Of a stretch of DNA of 64,000 nucleotides, positions 35,144-44,958 are shown one piece after another. The notes under the pieces are model-generated. The model saw only the letters and a program-made list of their open reading frames with translations, searched no databases and was not told the DNA's origin. The position numbers and the translations under genes were made by a program. The DNA comes from Fidelibacterota bacterium (lineage in GTDB: Bacteria; Fidelibacterota; Fidelibacteria; Fidelibacterales; Fidelibacteraceae). Positions within the stretch are counted from its first letter, which is position 1, and each line of letters opens with the position of its first letter. The DNA lies in assembly GCA_028716785.1 (NCBI GenBank), contig JAQUPD010000003.1, forward strand, positions 1 to 64,000, written 5' to 3'.

Positions 35144-35767
35144 ATGATGCTGGAATCGCTACGATTTGATAATCGGCGAAAATCATGGATGCTTACTTTT
35201 AGTGAGAAAGAATCTTTTTCTGTAAGTGATGAATTGAAACAAAAGTATGGTCTTCATCCGGGCATGGAGATTTCAGAAGATCGAGTTTCTACGTTGAAAA
35301 AAGAGGCAGAACACCACTTTGTTTTTGAGAAAGCCCTTGAACTGCTTTCTTACCGCGAACATAGCACGTATGAACTCAAAACAAAACTTTTACAAAAGGG
35401 TTATTCCTTGTCTTTGGTTCACGATGTTATTAAACAGATGATATCCAAAGGGTATTTGGATGACGAAAGGTTTGCAACGTATTACTTTCAAGAGTTATTG
35501 CGACGAGGAAATTATGGTCCCTTTGTGATAAAAAGGAAAATGTTGGAAAAAGGGGTGAATAAACAAATCATTGAGAAAAAACTTGCGTCTGTTTCGCAGA
35601 AGGAATGGGAACAAATTGCTCGAAAAATTCTTAATAAAAAACAGAAAAAGTTAGGGAGAAATCCTGAAAAAATAAGAGACACGCTGTTGACAATTCTCAT
35701 ACAAAAAGGGTTTGATTACGGAAGTATTCAAAACGTGGTGAATGAATATTCTAAAATGGACTTATAA
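35144..35767 (+). CDS. recX: Regulatory protein RecX
   Basis: A 207-residue modulator of RecA filaments. Three-helix repeats are visible: FEKALELLSYREHSTYEL, then the second repeat GYLDDERFATYYFQELL with RRGNYGPFVIKRKML, then a third containing GFDYGSIQNVV. N-terminal about 60 residues are family-typical. Two adjacent ATG codons open the gene, so the start is ambiguous by one residue. Position directly after recA is standard. Confidence 0.93.
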   Translation: MMLESLRFDNRRKSWMLTFSEKESFSVSDELKQKYGLHPGMEISEDRVSTLKKEAEHHFVFEKALELLSYREHSTYELKTKLLQKGYSLSLVHDVIKQMISKGYLDDERFATYYFQELLRRGNYGPFVIKRKMLEKGVNKQIIEKKLASVSQKEWEQIARKILNKKQKKLGRNPEKIRDTLLTILIQKGFDYGSIQNVVNEYSKMDL

Positions 35768-36844
<1,077 letters not shown>

Positions 36845-36860
36845 TAATTACAATACTATA

Positions 36861-36886
36861 CCGGGAGAGATGTTATTCTCTCCCTG
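36861..36886 (+). other. Stem-loop between gap and GH57
   Basis: GGGAGAG (36863-36869) and CTCTCCC (36878-36884) form a perfect 7-bp stem with an 8-base loop, 16 bases after the gap stop. No T-run follows, so it may stabilise the gap mRNA end or attenuate read-through rather than act as a strong terminator. Confidence 0.55.
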
Positions 36887-36895
36887 GCATTAGCT

Positions 36896-38932
36896 ATGAC
36901 AAAAAATATTCAATTCATTTTCGGTGTCCATAATCATCAGCCAGTTGGCAATTTTGATTCGGTTTTTGAGGAAGCCTATCAAAAATGTTATTATCCCTTT
37001 ATAAAAGTCCTGGAAAAACATCCTTCTGTTGCTGTATCTATCCATTATAGCGGTTCTTTATTAGAATGGCTTATGAAACACAAGCCGGAATTTTTTGATA
37101 CGATCAAATATTTGGTAAGAAGAGGAAATATAGAACTCATTTCAGGTGGATTTTATGAACCGATTCTTCCAGCAATTCCTGAAAAGGATGCCGTCGGACA
37201 AATTGCAAAACAAAATCAATTTATTCGGAACCATTTTGGCTATGAGCCTTATGGACTTTGGCTTGCCGAAAGGGTGTGGGAGCCTCACCTGGCCAGTTAT
37301 ATTGAAGAAGCAGGACTTCATTATACCTTTATTGATGAATTTAACTTTATGTCCACTGGAATTTATGAAAAACCCTTTAAGGGATATTACAATACAGAAG
37401 AAAATGGACATACCTTAGGCGTTTTCCCTTTGTCTTATCAACTTCGAGCAATGATTCCCTGGGCAGATCCCGAAGAAATTATTCACTATCTCAAAACACT
37501 TTTAACAGATAATATTCAGGATGTTATTACTGTTATTGATGATGGGGAAAAATTAGGCCTTCATCCTGGAACCTATGAACGGGTTTATGAACACGGTTGG
37601 TTGGATCAGTTTATGACGCTTTTGGAAGGGACTCCTTTTATCACGACAAAAACCGTTAAGGAATATTGGAAATCTTTTCCTCCTAAAGGACTCGTATATC
37701 TTCCAACTTGCAGTTATTTTGATATGGGCAGACAAACATTAAATTGTGATGTCCGCAAAGATTTTGAGACATTTCTTAAAACGCTTGAAGATAACCATAT
37801 CGATGATTTAGCACGCCCCTTTGTGAGGGGTGGTATTTGGCGAAATTCTCTTACGAAATATCCAGAATCCAACTGGCTCCAAAAACGCATGCACCAAGTG
37901 AGTCGCAAATATTATCTTCTTGCTTCACGCTATAAACGCAATGATTGTTTACGCATGATTCACGAAGACCTTTGGCGAAGCATGTGCAACAATGCTTATT
38001 GGTATAATATTTCAGGTGGACTTTATTTGCCTCATTTACGAGCTGCTTTATGGAAACACCTTATTCGTGCTGAAAAAGAAATTGACAAGCGTTTGTATAA
38101 TCAGGGAGATAATTCTTATCTACGGGAGGAACTCGATATTAATCGAAATGGCTTTACTGAAATTGCCCTTTCTTCCCAAAATATCCATGCTGTTTTTAGC
38201 TCTAAATATGCCGGTTCTCTCATTGAATTCGATTATAGACCTGTCAATTATAATATTTGCAATACTATAGCTCGCTACAAAGAGTATGATTGTGATCCAA
38301 AGGACGGAGATGCCTATGATTTTTATCCCCGGCACTCCCTTCTTGAGCGGTATTTTGATATAGAAATTAATCCACAAGGATTAATGAATAATGCCTACAA
38401 AGAAGCGAGTGATTTTCTAAATGAACCTGTTGATATTTGTAGAGATTCAAATTCAGATTGCGTCGTTTTTACCCGAAAAGGGTGGATTAATTGGCAACGA
38501 TGTAATTTGAGAAAAAGTATTACCATGAAAAAAGACGGTTTTACCACTGAATATAAGATTTCTAATATTGGATTTGCGAACAATGCATTCCTCTTTGGTC
38601 CTGAATTTAATTTGGCATTCAATGTCGGTAACCCAGAAGAACGATATTTTGAAGCTAATAAACCATTATCCAATACAGATTTGGAAGCAATGCTGGACGA
38701 ACAGGAGATCGAGACGTTTAAAGTGGTTAATAAAGCCATTGGTATTGAAGTAATTTTTACCTTCGATCAAAAAGTCCGCCTTATTACATATCCTATCTAT
38801 ACAACTCTGAAAAAACCGTCAGGAAGAGAAAAGATCTTTCAAAGTACAACCCTTTTACCCCTTTGGGATATCCATATTAATCCAGGCATAACTATAATTT
38901 TATCTTTTACGTTTAAGGTAAAAAGTATATAA
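36896..38932 (+). CDS. Intracellular GH57 alpha-amylase / 4-alpha-glucanotransferase
   Basis: A 678-residue GH57 enzyme without signal peptide, so cytoplasmic. FGVHNHQPVGNFD opens the barrel, GLWLAERVWEPHLASYI contains the nucleophile Glu, and VIDDGEKLGLHPGTYE contains the acid/base Asp region. The C-terminal parts (about 390 to end) match the DUF1925/DUF1926 domains found in Thermococcus-type 4-alpha-glucanotransferases. It probably remodels maltodextrin or glycogen. It is 19 bases upstream of glgA, which supports that role; strict amylase activity is an alternative. Confidence 0.92.
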   Translation: MTKNIQFIFGVHNHQPVGNFDSVFEEAYQKCYYPFIKVLEKHPSVAVSIHYSGSLLEWLMKHKPEFFDTIKYLVRRGNIELISGGFYEPILPAIPEKDAVGQIAKQNQFIRNHFGYEPYGLWLAERVWEPHLASYIEEAGLHYTFIDEFNFMSTGIYEKPFKGYYNTEENGHTLGVFPLSYQLRAMIPWADPEEIIHYLKTLLTDNIQDVITVIDDGEKLGLHPGTYERVYEHGWLDQFMTLLEGTPFITTKTVKEYWKSFPPKGLVYLPTCSYFDMGRQTLNCDVRKDFETFLKTLEDNHIDDLARPFVRGGIWRNSLTKYPESNWLQKRMHQVSRKYYLLASRYKRNDCLRMIHEDLWRSMCNNAYWYNISGGLYLPHLRAALWKHLIRAEKEIDKRLYNQGDNSYLREELDINRNGFTEIALSSQNIHAVFSSKYAGSLIEFDYRPVNYNICNTIARYKEYDCDPKDGDAYDFYPRHSLLERYFDIEINPQGLMNNAYKEASDFLNEPVDICRDSNSDCVVFTRKGWINWQRCNLRKSITMKKDGFTTEYKISNIGFANNAFLFGPEFNLAFNVGNPEERYFEANKPLSNTDLEAMLDEQEIETFKVVNKAIGIEVIFTFDQKVRLITYPIYTTLKKPSGREKIFQSTTLLPLWDIHINPGITIILSFTFKVKSI

Positions 38933-38951
38933 ATATTTAGAGAGGTCACAT

Positions 38952-40412
38952 GTGAAAATTGTCATGGCAAGTGCAGAAGCCGTTCCATTTATCAAAGTTG
39001 GTGGCTTGGCAGATGTTGTTGGTGCTTTGTTTAAGCATTTACGCGTAGTGAATCAGGATGTTTGTCTATTTCTTCCTTTTTATGGTCATATCGACAAAGA
39101 AAAATATTCTCCTGTTCAAGTGTTAGAATATGTCGATCTTAGCGTCTCTTTTGATCATGATGTGATTCCTTTTACCCTCTATAAATATTCGGCGGTAGAT
39201 ACAAATTTTACAGATGTTTACTTCATTGATTGTCCCCGTTATTTTCATCGGGATGGCATTTATTCACATCCGAATAATGAACCTTTTGAGGATGAAGGGG
39301 AAATGTGGATGTTTTTTCAGTTGGCAGTAATTCACGCCGTTGAAGCACTGGAATTATATCCCGATGTCATCCATGTTCATGATTTTCATACCGCTCTCAT
39401 TCCAGCCCTTATCCGTACTACCTATAAAATGTCTCCCTATTTTAGTTATTCAAAATGCGTCCTTACCCTTCATAATTTACTCTATCAAGGTGTTTACAAT
39501 CCCTCAGTTCTTTTTAAAGGGGGAATTAGTGAAAATGCCTTTTATGCCTTGAGTCCCTTTGAATTCTATGGGAAAACGAATTTTGTCAAAACAGGTATGG
39601 AATTCTCCGATGTCATCAATACTGTTAGTCCACAATATGCAAAAGAACTCCTTGAAAAACCGGAGTTTTCCTATGGACTCTATGATGTTTTTAAAGCAAT
39701 CAGCTACAAATTTAAAGGCATTTTAAATGGCGCTGATTACAGTTACTGGAATCCCGAGAAAGATCCTCTGATTTTTAAAAATTATTCGGCTGAGACTCTT
39801 GAAGATAAGATAGAAAATCGTAAAGGACTTTTAAATTACGTAGAATTAAAAGCCGATGTTCAAACAATGGTGTGTGGCATGGTTGCCCGCATGACAGAAC
39901 AAAAAGGATTTAAGTTTCTTCTGGATTGCTGGAATGATATGAAGAAACGGAATATTAGACTTATTATCCTTGCGAGTGGCGATAAAAAACTTGAGAATCA
40001 ATGGAAAGAAATTGCCCGCCAAAATCCCGATCGTCTTTATCTTAATACATCGTTTGACGAGGAACTTGCTCATAAAATTCAAGCTGGCGTTGATCTTTTT
40101 CTTATGCCATCCCTTTTTGAACCCTGCGGATTAAGTCAAATGTATTCTCTTAAATATGGTACACCACCCCTTGCCCATGAAACAGGTGGATTGGCTGATA
40201 CGATCAATGATTCACCATCCTTTCAAACAGGCTTCCTCTTTAACCCCTATACACAAAGATTTTTTTTAAAAACATTAGATCGGGCTTATTCGACTTTTTT
40301 ACAGAAAAACGTCTGGACTCAAATACAAAAAAATGCTATGTCAATGGATTTTTCATGGGAAAAAGCAGCACAAAATTATCTTGAAATGTATCGAAGTCTT
40401 ATGAGGTTTTAA
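38952..40412 (+). CDS. glgA: Glycogen synthase
   Basis: GT5 glucosyltransferase that extends alpha-1,4-glucan from ADP- or UDP-glucose. The substrate motif KVGGLADVVGAL starts at Lys15; the C-terminal Rossmann domain shows VARMTEQKGF and LMPSLFEPCGLSQMYSLKYG. At 486 residues it is full length. The start is GTG 38952 with AGAGG upstream; the overlapping ATG at 38950 reads immediately into a stop (ATGTGA). Co-directional with the GH57 enzyme, forming an alpha-glucan pair. Confidence 0.96.
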   Translation: MKIVMASAEAVPFIKVGGLADVVGALFKHLRVVNQDVCLFLPFYGHIDKEKYSPVQVLEYVDLSVSFDHDVIPFTLYKYSAVDTNFTDVYFIDCPRYFHRDGIYSHPNNEPFEDEGEMWMFFQLAVIHAVEALELYPDVIHVHDFHTALIPALIRTTYKMSPYFSYSKCVLTLHNLLYQGVYNPSVLFKGGISENAFYALSPFEFYGKTNFVKTGMEFSDVINTVSPQYAKELLEKPEFSYGLYDVFKAISYKFKGILNGADYSYWNPEKDPLIFKNYSAETLEDKIENRKGLLNYVELKADVQTMVCGMVARMTEQKGFKFLLDCWNDMKKRNIRLIILASGDKKLENQWKEIARQNPDRLYLNTSFDEELAHKIQAGVDLFLMPSLFEPCGLSQMYSLKYGTPPLAHETGGLADTINDSPSFQTGFLFNPYTQRFFLKTLDRAYSTFLQKNVWTQIQKNAMSMDFSWEKAAQNYLEMYRSLMRF

Positions 40413-40679
40413 GCCGATGAAGTCGGAATATAATGCTGTTGTAGACCAAAAAATTAATCTTTCGCTCTTGTTAATGATTTTTAGAGGTGTGCTTGTTAGG
40501 TGGAAATTATCTCCTTTTAAGCCAAAATGCCTTGTAAGTCAAGAGTGTTGGATAAAACTCCGTATTTTTCCGAAGCCAATTCTTCCCAAAAGACGGTTTC
40601 AGTAAACTGGAATGGTTGAACTTTTTATGGAAAGTGGATTTCATCCGTATCATCGAAAGATGGGGAGGGAGTATTTTTA
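40413..40679 (+). pseudogene. Possible degenerate gene fragment between glgA and the surface-polysaccharide genes
   Basis: A 267-base stretch without a convincing gene inside an otherwise tightly packed run. ATG 40417 opens a 62-codon frame (stop at 40605) whose early part (LLLMIFRGVLVRWKLSPFKP) resembles the start of left-handed beta-helix acyltransferases. In the +1 frame an unrelated-looking but protein-like stretch (SKLEWLNFLWKVDFIRIIER) continues to a stop at 40691, inside the next gene. Together they suggest a frameshifted, truncated coding sequence. Chance open frames are the alternative. Confidence 0.3.
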
Positions 40680-41666
40680 ATGAAGACTGGTAAAACAACG
40701 GTGATGATTGAGCGTTTTGATCCAACCATGCACACATTTTGGGATTCTTTTGTTATGGCATCAAATAATGGAACACTCTTCCATGAACGCCATTTCTTAA
40801 ATTATCATCCTACTGGCCGCTTTATAGACCATTCCTTAGTTTTTAAGACAAAAAAGAGTGTTGTTTCTCTTTTCCCAGCTGTTGAATATGAACAAGCTGG
40901 TATGAAAATTCTCCATTCACATCGTGGCGCAAGTTTTGGTGGATTTGTCCAACTTCCTGATATGTCCCTCGATATGCATTTACAAATTACAGACTTTTTC
41001 CTACACTATCTTCATGATCAAAATTTTGATCGCGTTATTATCACCATTCCTCCTATAATCTATAATAAAAGGCTTTCCAATTATTCAGAATTTGCCCTTT
41101 TTCGAAACCATTTTCGCTATTTAAAACGGGATATTTCATCAGTCCTCTATTTAGAGGATTCTATTGAGAAAAATATTGAAAAATTCCGTCCCACAACCCG
41201 GACCGCTTTTCGGAAGGCGATTAAAATGGGAGTTACCGTTAAAAAGACTGATGATTATGCTTCTTTTTATGAAATCTTGAAAAAAAACCTGAAAATTCGT
41301 CATAATGTTCAACCAACTCATACACTTGAAGAATTAGAAGATATTAAACGGCGATACCCAACGCGTATTCACTTGTATGCTGCCTATCTTCAAGAGAAGA
41401 TGATTGCCGGTATTGTTCTCTTTGATGCGAATGATCAGGTTACTCTTGCGTTTTATATCTCACATGATGAGGCCTATCAGGAATATCGAGGCGTAAATTA
41501 CCTTTTTAAAGAAGTAATTAACGATTGTATCCAGAGAGGATTTTCTTATCTCGATTTTGGAATTTTTACTGTCAATATGGAACCGAATTTAGGACTAGCC
41601 CGCTTTAAAGAATCATTTGGTGCTGGCGGGATTTTTCGGGATACTTTTTATCTTGATCTGAAATAA
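40680..41666 (+). CDS. GNAT/FemAB-like acyltransferase
   Basis: A 328-residue protein with the tandem-GNAT fold of FemAB/BioF2-like transferases. Seen: RPTTRTAFRKAIKMGV (helix typical of the family), the HLYAAYLQEKMIAGIVLFD strand-turn and a C-terminal LDFGIFTVNMEPNLGLARFK with ESFGA, the segment that in relatives binds acyl or aminoacyl donors. The family includes peptidoglycan bridge formers and exopolysaccharide-linked acetyltransferases. Context (flippase and glycosyltransferase next) favours surface-polysaccharide modification. GGAGGGAG precedes the ATG; the stop overlaps the flippase start by one base. Confidence 0.82.
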   Translation: MKTGKTTVMIERFDPTMHTFWDSFVMASNNGTLFHERHFLNYHPTGRFIDHSLVFKTKKSVVSLFPAVEYEQAGMKILHSHRGASFGGFVQLPDMSLDMHLQITDFFLHYLHDQNFDRVIITIPPIIYNKRLSNYSEFALFRNHFRYLKRDISSVLYLEDSIEKNIEKFRPTTRTAFRKAIKMGVTVKKTDDYASFYEILKKNLKIRHNVQPTHTLEELEDIKRRYPTRIHLYAAYLQEKMIAGIVLFDANDQVTLAFYISHDEAYQEYRGVNYLFKEVINDCIQRGFSYLDFGIFTVNMEPNLGLARFKESFGAGGIFRDTFYLDLK

Positions 41667-43105
41667 TGGCAAGTGATATACGAAAATTAGGGACTCAGAC
41701 CCTTATTTATGGAACGGGTTACGTTTTAACTCGTATGCTGAATTTTTTTCTTCTCCCTTTTTATAGTCATCTCTTTCATCCGTCAGAATATGGTGTTGTT
41801 TCCCTTGTTTTTTCAGGTATTGCTTTTATGAATATTATCTATCACTATGGCCTTGATAGCGCCTTTTTGCGTTTTTATACCAAAAAAGAAAATTATGCCC
41901 GAGAAGAAGCCTTTAGTGCTACGTTTTTTTCCCTGTTGAGTACGGGCATCCTTTTCTCGATAATAATCTTTTTTGGAAGTTCATGGATTAGTCGCGTTTT
42001 TTTAGGGTCTTCAGCATATATATCTCTTATTCGCCTTGCAGCAGGGATTCTGCTTATGGATACTTTAGTCAATATCCCATTACATACGTTAAGAATGAAC
42101 GATAAAGCTATGACCTTTACAGGGATAAATCTTGCTAATGTCCTTTTGAATATTACCTTGAATATTTGGTTTATTCGATACAGATCTATGGGAATTGAAG
42201 GAATATTCTGGGCAAATATTGCAGCATCAACCCTGAGTTTTATCCTTTTAATCCCCATCCTTAAACAAAACCTGAAAGCTGTCTTTAATGCTGAACTCTA
42301 TAAAAAAATGCTTCGTTTTGGACTTCCTTTTGTGCCAGGTGGAATTGCTTCCATGGTTTTGGAACTGATTGATCGCTATATGCTTCGAATTATGGTCGAT
42401 TATGAAACTGTGGGATTGTATTCTGCCGGCTATAAACTTGGAATTTTCATGTTGGTTGTCGTTACGGGGTATAAATTTGCCTGGCAACCTTTTTTCCTTA
42501 ATAAAGCAGATGATCCCCAGGCAAAAGAAAGTTTTGCTCGCATCTTTACGGTATTTAATGCCATAATGGCTCTTGTTTTTTTAGCTGTTACTCTGTTTAT
42601 TCGTGAATTTATTACACTTCGTATTTTTGGGGTTTCTCTCTTTAGTGAAGCATATTGGCAATCCGCAAATATTGTCCCCATTATTTTGGGCGCTTATCTT
42701 TTTCTGGGTATGTATGTTAATTTTCTTCCGTCAATCTATTTTTCTGAAAAGACAGGTATCATTCCACTTATTAGTGGTTCTGCAGCAGCCTTAAATGTGG
42801 TGCTCAATTATTTTCTTATTCAAAAGTATGGAATGATAGGGGCAGCCTGGGCAACATTTTTGTCCTATCTATGGATGGCTTGCTTTACTTACTTTGCCGT
42901 TCGTAAATGGTATTTTATTCCTTACAATTGGAAAAAAGTCTTTATTATTTATGGATTGTTAGGAGTGATTTTAATGATTTATTTCATGGGAAATATTACA
43001 TCCCCCTTAGTAAAACTTGGACTTTTTCTCTTGTATACAGGATGCCTTTTTGTCTTTAAGGTAGGAAATTTTCGATCCGTTAAAGAGATTTTTAAACGTG
43101 AATGA
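41666..43105 (+). CDS. Polysaccharide flippase (Wzx/MATE-like)
   Basis: A 479-residue inner-membrane protein with about 14 hydrophobic helices, typical of Wzx-type O-unit or polysaccharide flippases of the MOP superfamily. N-terminal LGTQTLIYGTGYVLTRMLNF is the usual opening; FGLPFVPGGIASMVLELIDR is the conserved mid-protein motif. It would move lipid-linked sugar units across the inner membrane. The start lies in a TAATG overlap; the stop overlaps the next gene by 8 bases. Confidence 0.9.
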   Translation: MASDIRKLGTQTLIYGTGYVLTRMLNFFLLPFYSHLFHPSEYGVVSLVFSGIAFMNIIYHYGLDSAFLRFYTKKENYAREEAFSATFFSLLSTGILFSIIIFFGSSWISRVFLGSSAYISLIRLAAGILLMDTLVNIPLHTLRMNDKAMTFTGINLANVLLNITLNIWFIRYRSMGIEGIFWANIAASTLSFILLIPILKQNLKAVFNAELYKKMLRFGLPFVPGGIASMVLELIDRYMLRIMVDYETVGLYSAGYKLGIFMLVVVTGYKFAWQPFFLNKADDPQAKESFARIFTVFNAIMALVFLAVTLFIREFITLRIFGVSLFSEAYWQSANIVPIILGAYLFLGMYVNFLPSIYFSEKTGIIPLISGSAAALNVVLNYFLIQKYGMIGAAWATFLSYLWMACFTYFAVRKWYFIPYNWKKVFIIYGLLGVILMIYFMGNITSPLVKLGLFLLYTGCLFVFKVGNFRSVKEIFKRE

Positions 43106-44276
43106 AACAATTAACATACTTCATATAAGTTGTACTCATAACCCTGATGATGACAGGATTTTTTATCGGGAAGGATTGAGTTTAAAAAAACACTATTCAT
43201 CCATTAGCATTATAGGGGTTGACAAACAAGAAAGGGTGGATACAAAACGTGGGATTCGAATCCTTGCAGTAAAAGAAGCAAATTATAAAAAAAACATTCA
43301 AGAAATCATGATGGAAGTCCAAAAGCAAAAACCGAATCTCCTGCATGTCCATGATCTTTTTATCCTTAAACAAGCAATGAAGTATGCCAAGGGAAAAAAA
43401 ATTCCTCTTATTTATGATGTCCATGAGCATTTTCCCCTCTTAGTAAAGCGCTATTTACCTGGAAGTCTTTTAAAAAAAGAAGCCCATTATGCAATGTTAT
43501 CTCTTCTTGAAAAGAGAGAGAGTCATCAGGCATCTCATATTATCACGGTTGTTCCCCAATTGACAGAACGTTTTTCTAGGTGGAATAATCATGTAACAGA
43601 AATACGGAATTATCCGCGAAAAGACCTTTTTCAAAAACAGGAAGGAAAAGAAACACCGAAACTCCGTATCCTACGGGATGTGGCAAAAGACCATATTGTA
43701 ATAATTTATGCGGGAAATATTTCTAGATATCGGAATCTTTTTCTTATGGGAGAAACCATTAAAGCACTTAATAAAGAGAGCAATTCATACATCGGAGTTA
43801 CCCTGGGGGATGGTGAAAAAGAAGACATTGATGCGTGGAAAACGTATTGTAATACCAGTAGCGGACAGCTGATTCATCTTGGATATGTACCTCATGAGAA
43901 TATTCCTCAATATCTTCGTGAAGCTCATTTGGGATGGTGCGTACTGCCCAATTATTCCCCTTTTACGATGAGTCTGCCCAACAAAATTTTTGAATATTTA
44001 GCGTGTGGACTCCCTTTTATTGCTTCAAATTTTTACACCATTTGCTATCTTTTTAAAAATAATCCTGCGGCATTGCTTGTGTCTGAAGAAGATCCCAAAG
44101 TCTTATCTGCGCGTATTCACACTGCCTTTCCCCATCGAGCTTACCTTCAAGAACTTAGAAAAATAGCTAAAAAAACTTTTTTAAATCAGTTTACATGGGA
44201 GAGCGAAGAGAGTAAATTACTTGATGTGTATCAGCAAGTTTTAGGGGGATATAGAAACAATGACAAAATTTCGTGA
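43098..44276 (+). CDS. Glycosyltransferase, GT-B fold
   Basis: A 392-residue GT4-like glycosyltransferase. N-terminal domain motifs include PDDDRIFYREGLSL and LLHVHDLFILKQA, then IYDVHEHFPL; the C-terminal domain carries HLGYVPHENIPQYL and LPNKIFEYLACGLPFIAS, which contains the nucleotide-sugar contact region with the EX7E-like Glu. Starts with GTG inside the flippase gene. Donor and acceptor cannot be inferred. Its end overlaps the RNase HI gene by 17 bases. Confidence 0.9.
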   Translation: MNETINILHISCTHNPDDDRIFYREGLSLKKHYSSISIIGVDKQERVDTKRGIRILAVKEANYKKNIQEIMMEVQKQKPNLLHVHDLFILKQAMKYAKGKKIPLIYDVHEHFPLLVKRYLPGSLLKKEAHYAMLSLLEKRESHQASHIITVVPQLTERFSRWNNHVTEIRNYPRKDLFQKQEGKETPKLRILRDVAKDHIVIIYAGNISRYRNLFLMGETIKALNKESNSYIGVTLGDGEKEDIDAWKTYCNTSSGQLIHLGYVPHENIPQYLREAHLGWCVLPNYSPFTMSLPNKIFEYLACGLPFIASNFYTICYLFKNNPAALLVSEEDPKVLSARIHTAFPHRAYLQELRKIAKKTFLNQFTWESEESKLLDVYQQVLGGYRNNDKIS

Positions 44277-44958
44277 TGAAGTAGAAAAAGAATCCCTTCG
44301 GTTTATTAACTTTTTAAAGCAAACCTTGAATCTTACAGCAGAATTAGATTTGAATAGTTATCGTGATTACTCCGTTTCGACGAACATTCCCGCCATGAAT
44401 TTGCGATTCACTGTGTGGTATAGTCCAAAGAAAAAGTCTTACAAAATAACGATTATTCAAAGTGATGACCCTGCAAATTGTGAAAAAATTCAAATGGCCT
44501 GGCATGCTTTTCAATTTAGAGATAATCTGGAAAATGGAGAGATTCATGCTTTTGTGGATGGGAGTTTTATAGACAATGACGTTGGGTATGGTCTCATTAT
44601 TATACAAGATGGGGTTGTTTTACAAGAGATTCAAGGAAAGGTGACTCAGCCAGAATATAGTGCATATCATCAAGTTGGGGGAGAGTTAATTGCCGTTGTA
44701 AAATTTTTTGAGTGGTGTATCAAAAATAAAATTTCACGGTGTATCGTTCACTATGATTATGATGGAATTTATAAATGGGCAACAGGGGAGTGGCGTGCTA
44801 AGAACGCGTTGACCCAAAAATATCAGGAATATGTTAAAAAGCTTCCTTTGGATATAACATGGAATAAAGTGAAGGGACATTCAGGCAATATCTGGAATGA
44901 GCAGGCTGATCGTTTAGCAAAGGAAGCAATTAAGAGGAAAGCCGATGGAACAAATTGA
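44260..44958 (+). CDS. RNase HI with an unusual N-terminal domain
   Basis: A 232-residue protein whose C-terminal part (about 93-230) is RNase HI. The active-site carboxylates are visible: Asp in AFVDGSF, Glu in GGELIAVV, Asp in HYDYDGI and Asp in NEQADRLAKEA, with KVKGHSGN supplying the His loop. It should cut the RNA strand of RNA-DNA hybrids. The first 92 residues do not match the usual hybrid-binding domain and are unrecognised; they hold a charged helix and beta strands. The gene is embedded between a glycosyltransferase and a membrane protein, probably by operon drift. RNase HII is encoded elsewhere in the window. Confidence 0.88.
   Translation: MTKFRDEVEKESLRFINFLKQTLNLTAELDLNSYRDYSVSTNIPAMNLRFTVWYSPKKKSYKITIIQSDDPANCEKIQMAWHAFQFRDNLENGEIHAFVDGSFIDNDVGYGLIIIQDGVVLQEIQGKVTQPEYSAYHQVGGELIAVVKFFEWCIKNKISRCIVHYDYDGIYKWATGEWRAKNALTQKYQEYVKKLPLDITWNKVKGHSGNIWNEQADRLAKEAIKRKADGTN

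Noticed and set aside
38395-38739. 114-codon minus-strand frame in the GH57 gene
   Set aside because: Antisense shadow of a strongly conserved enzyme.
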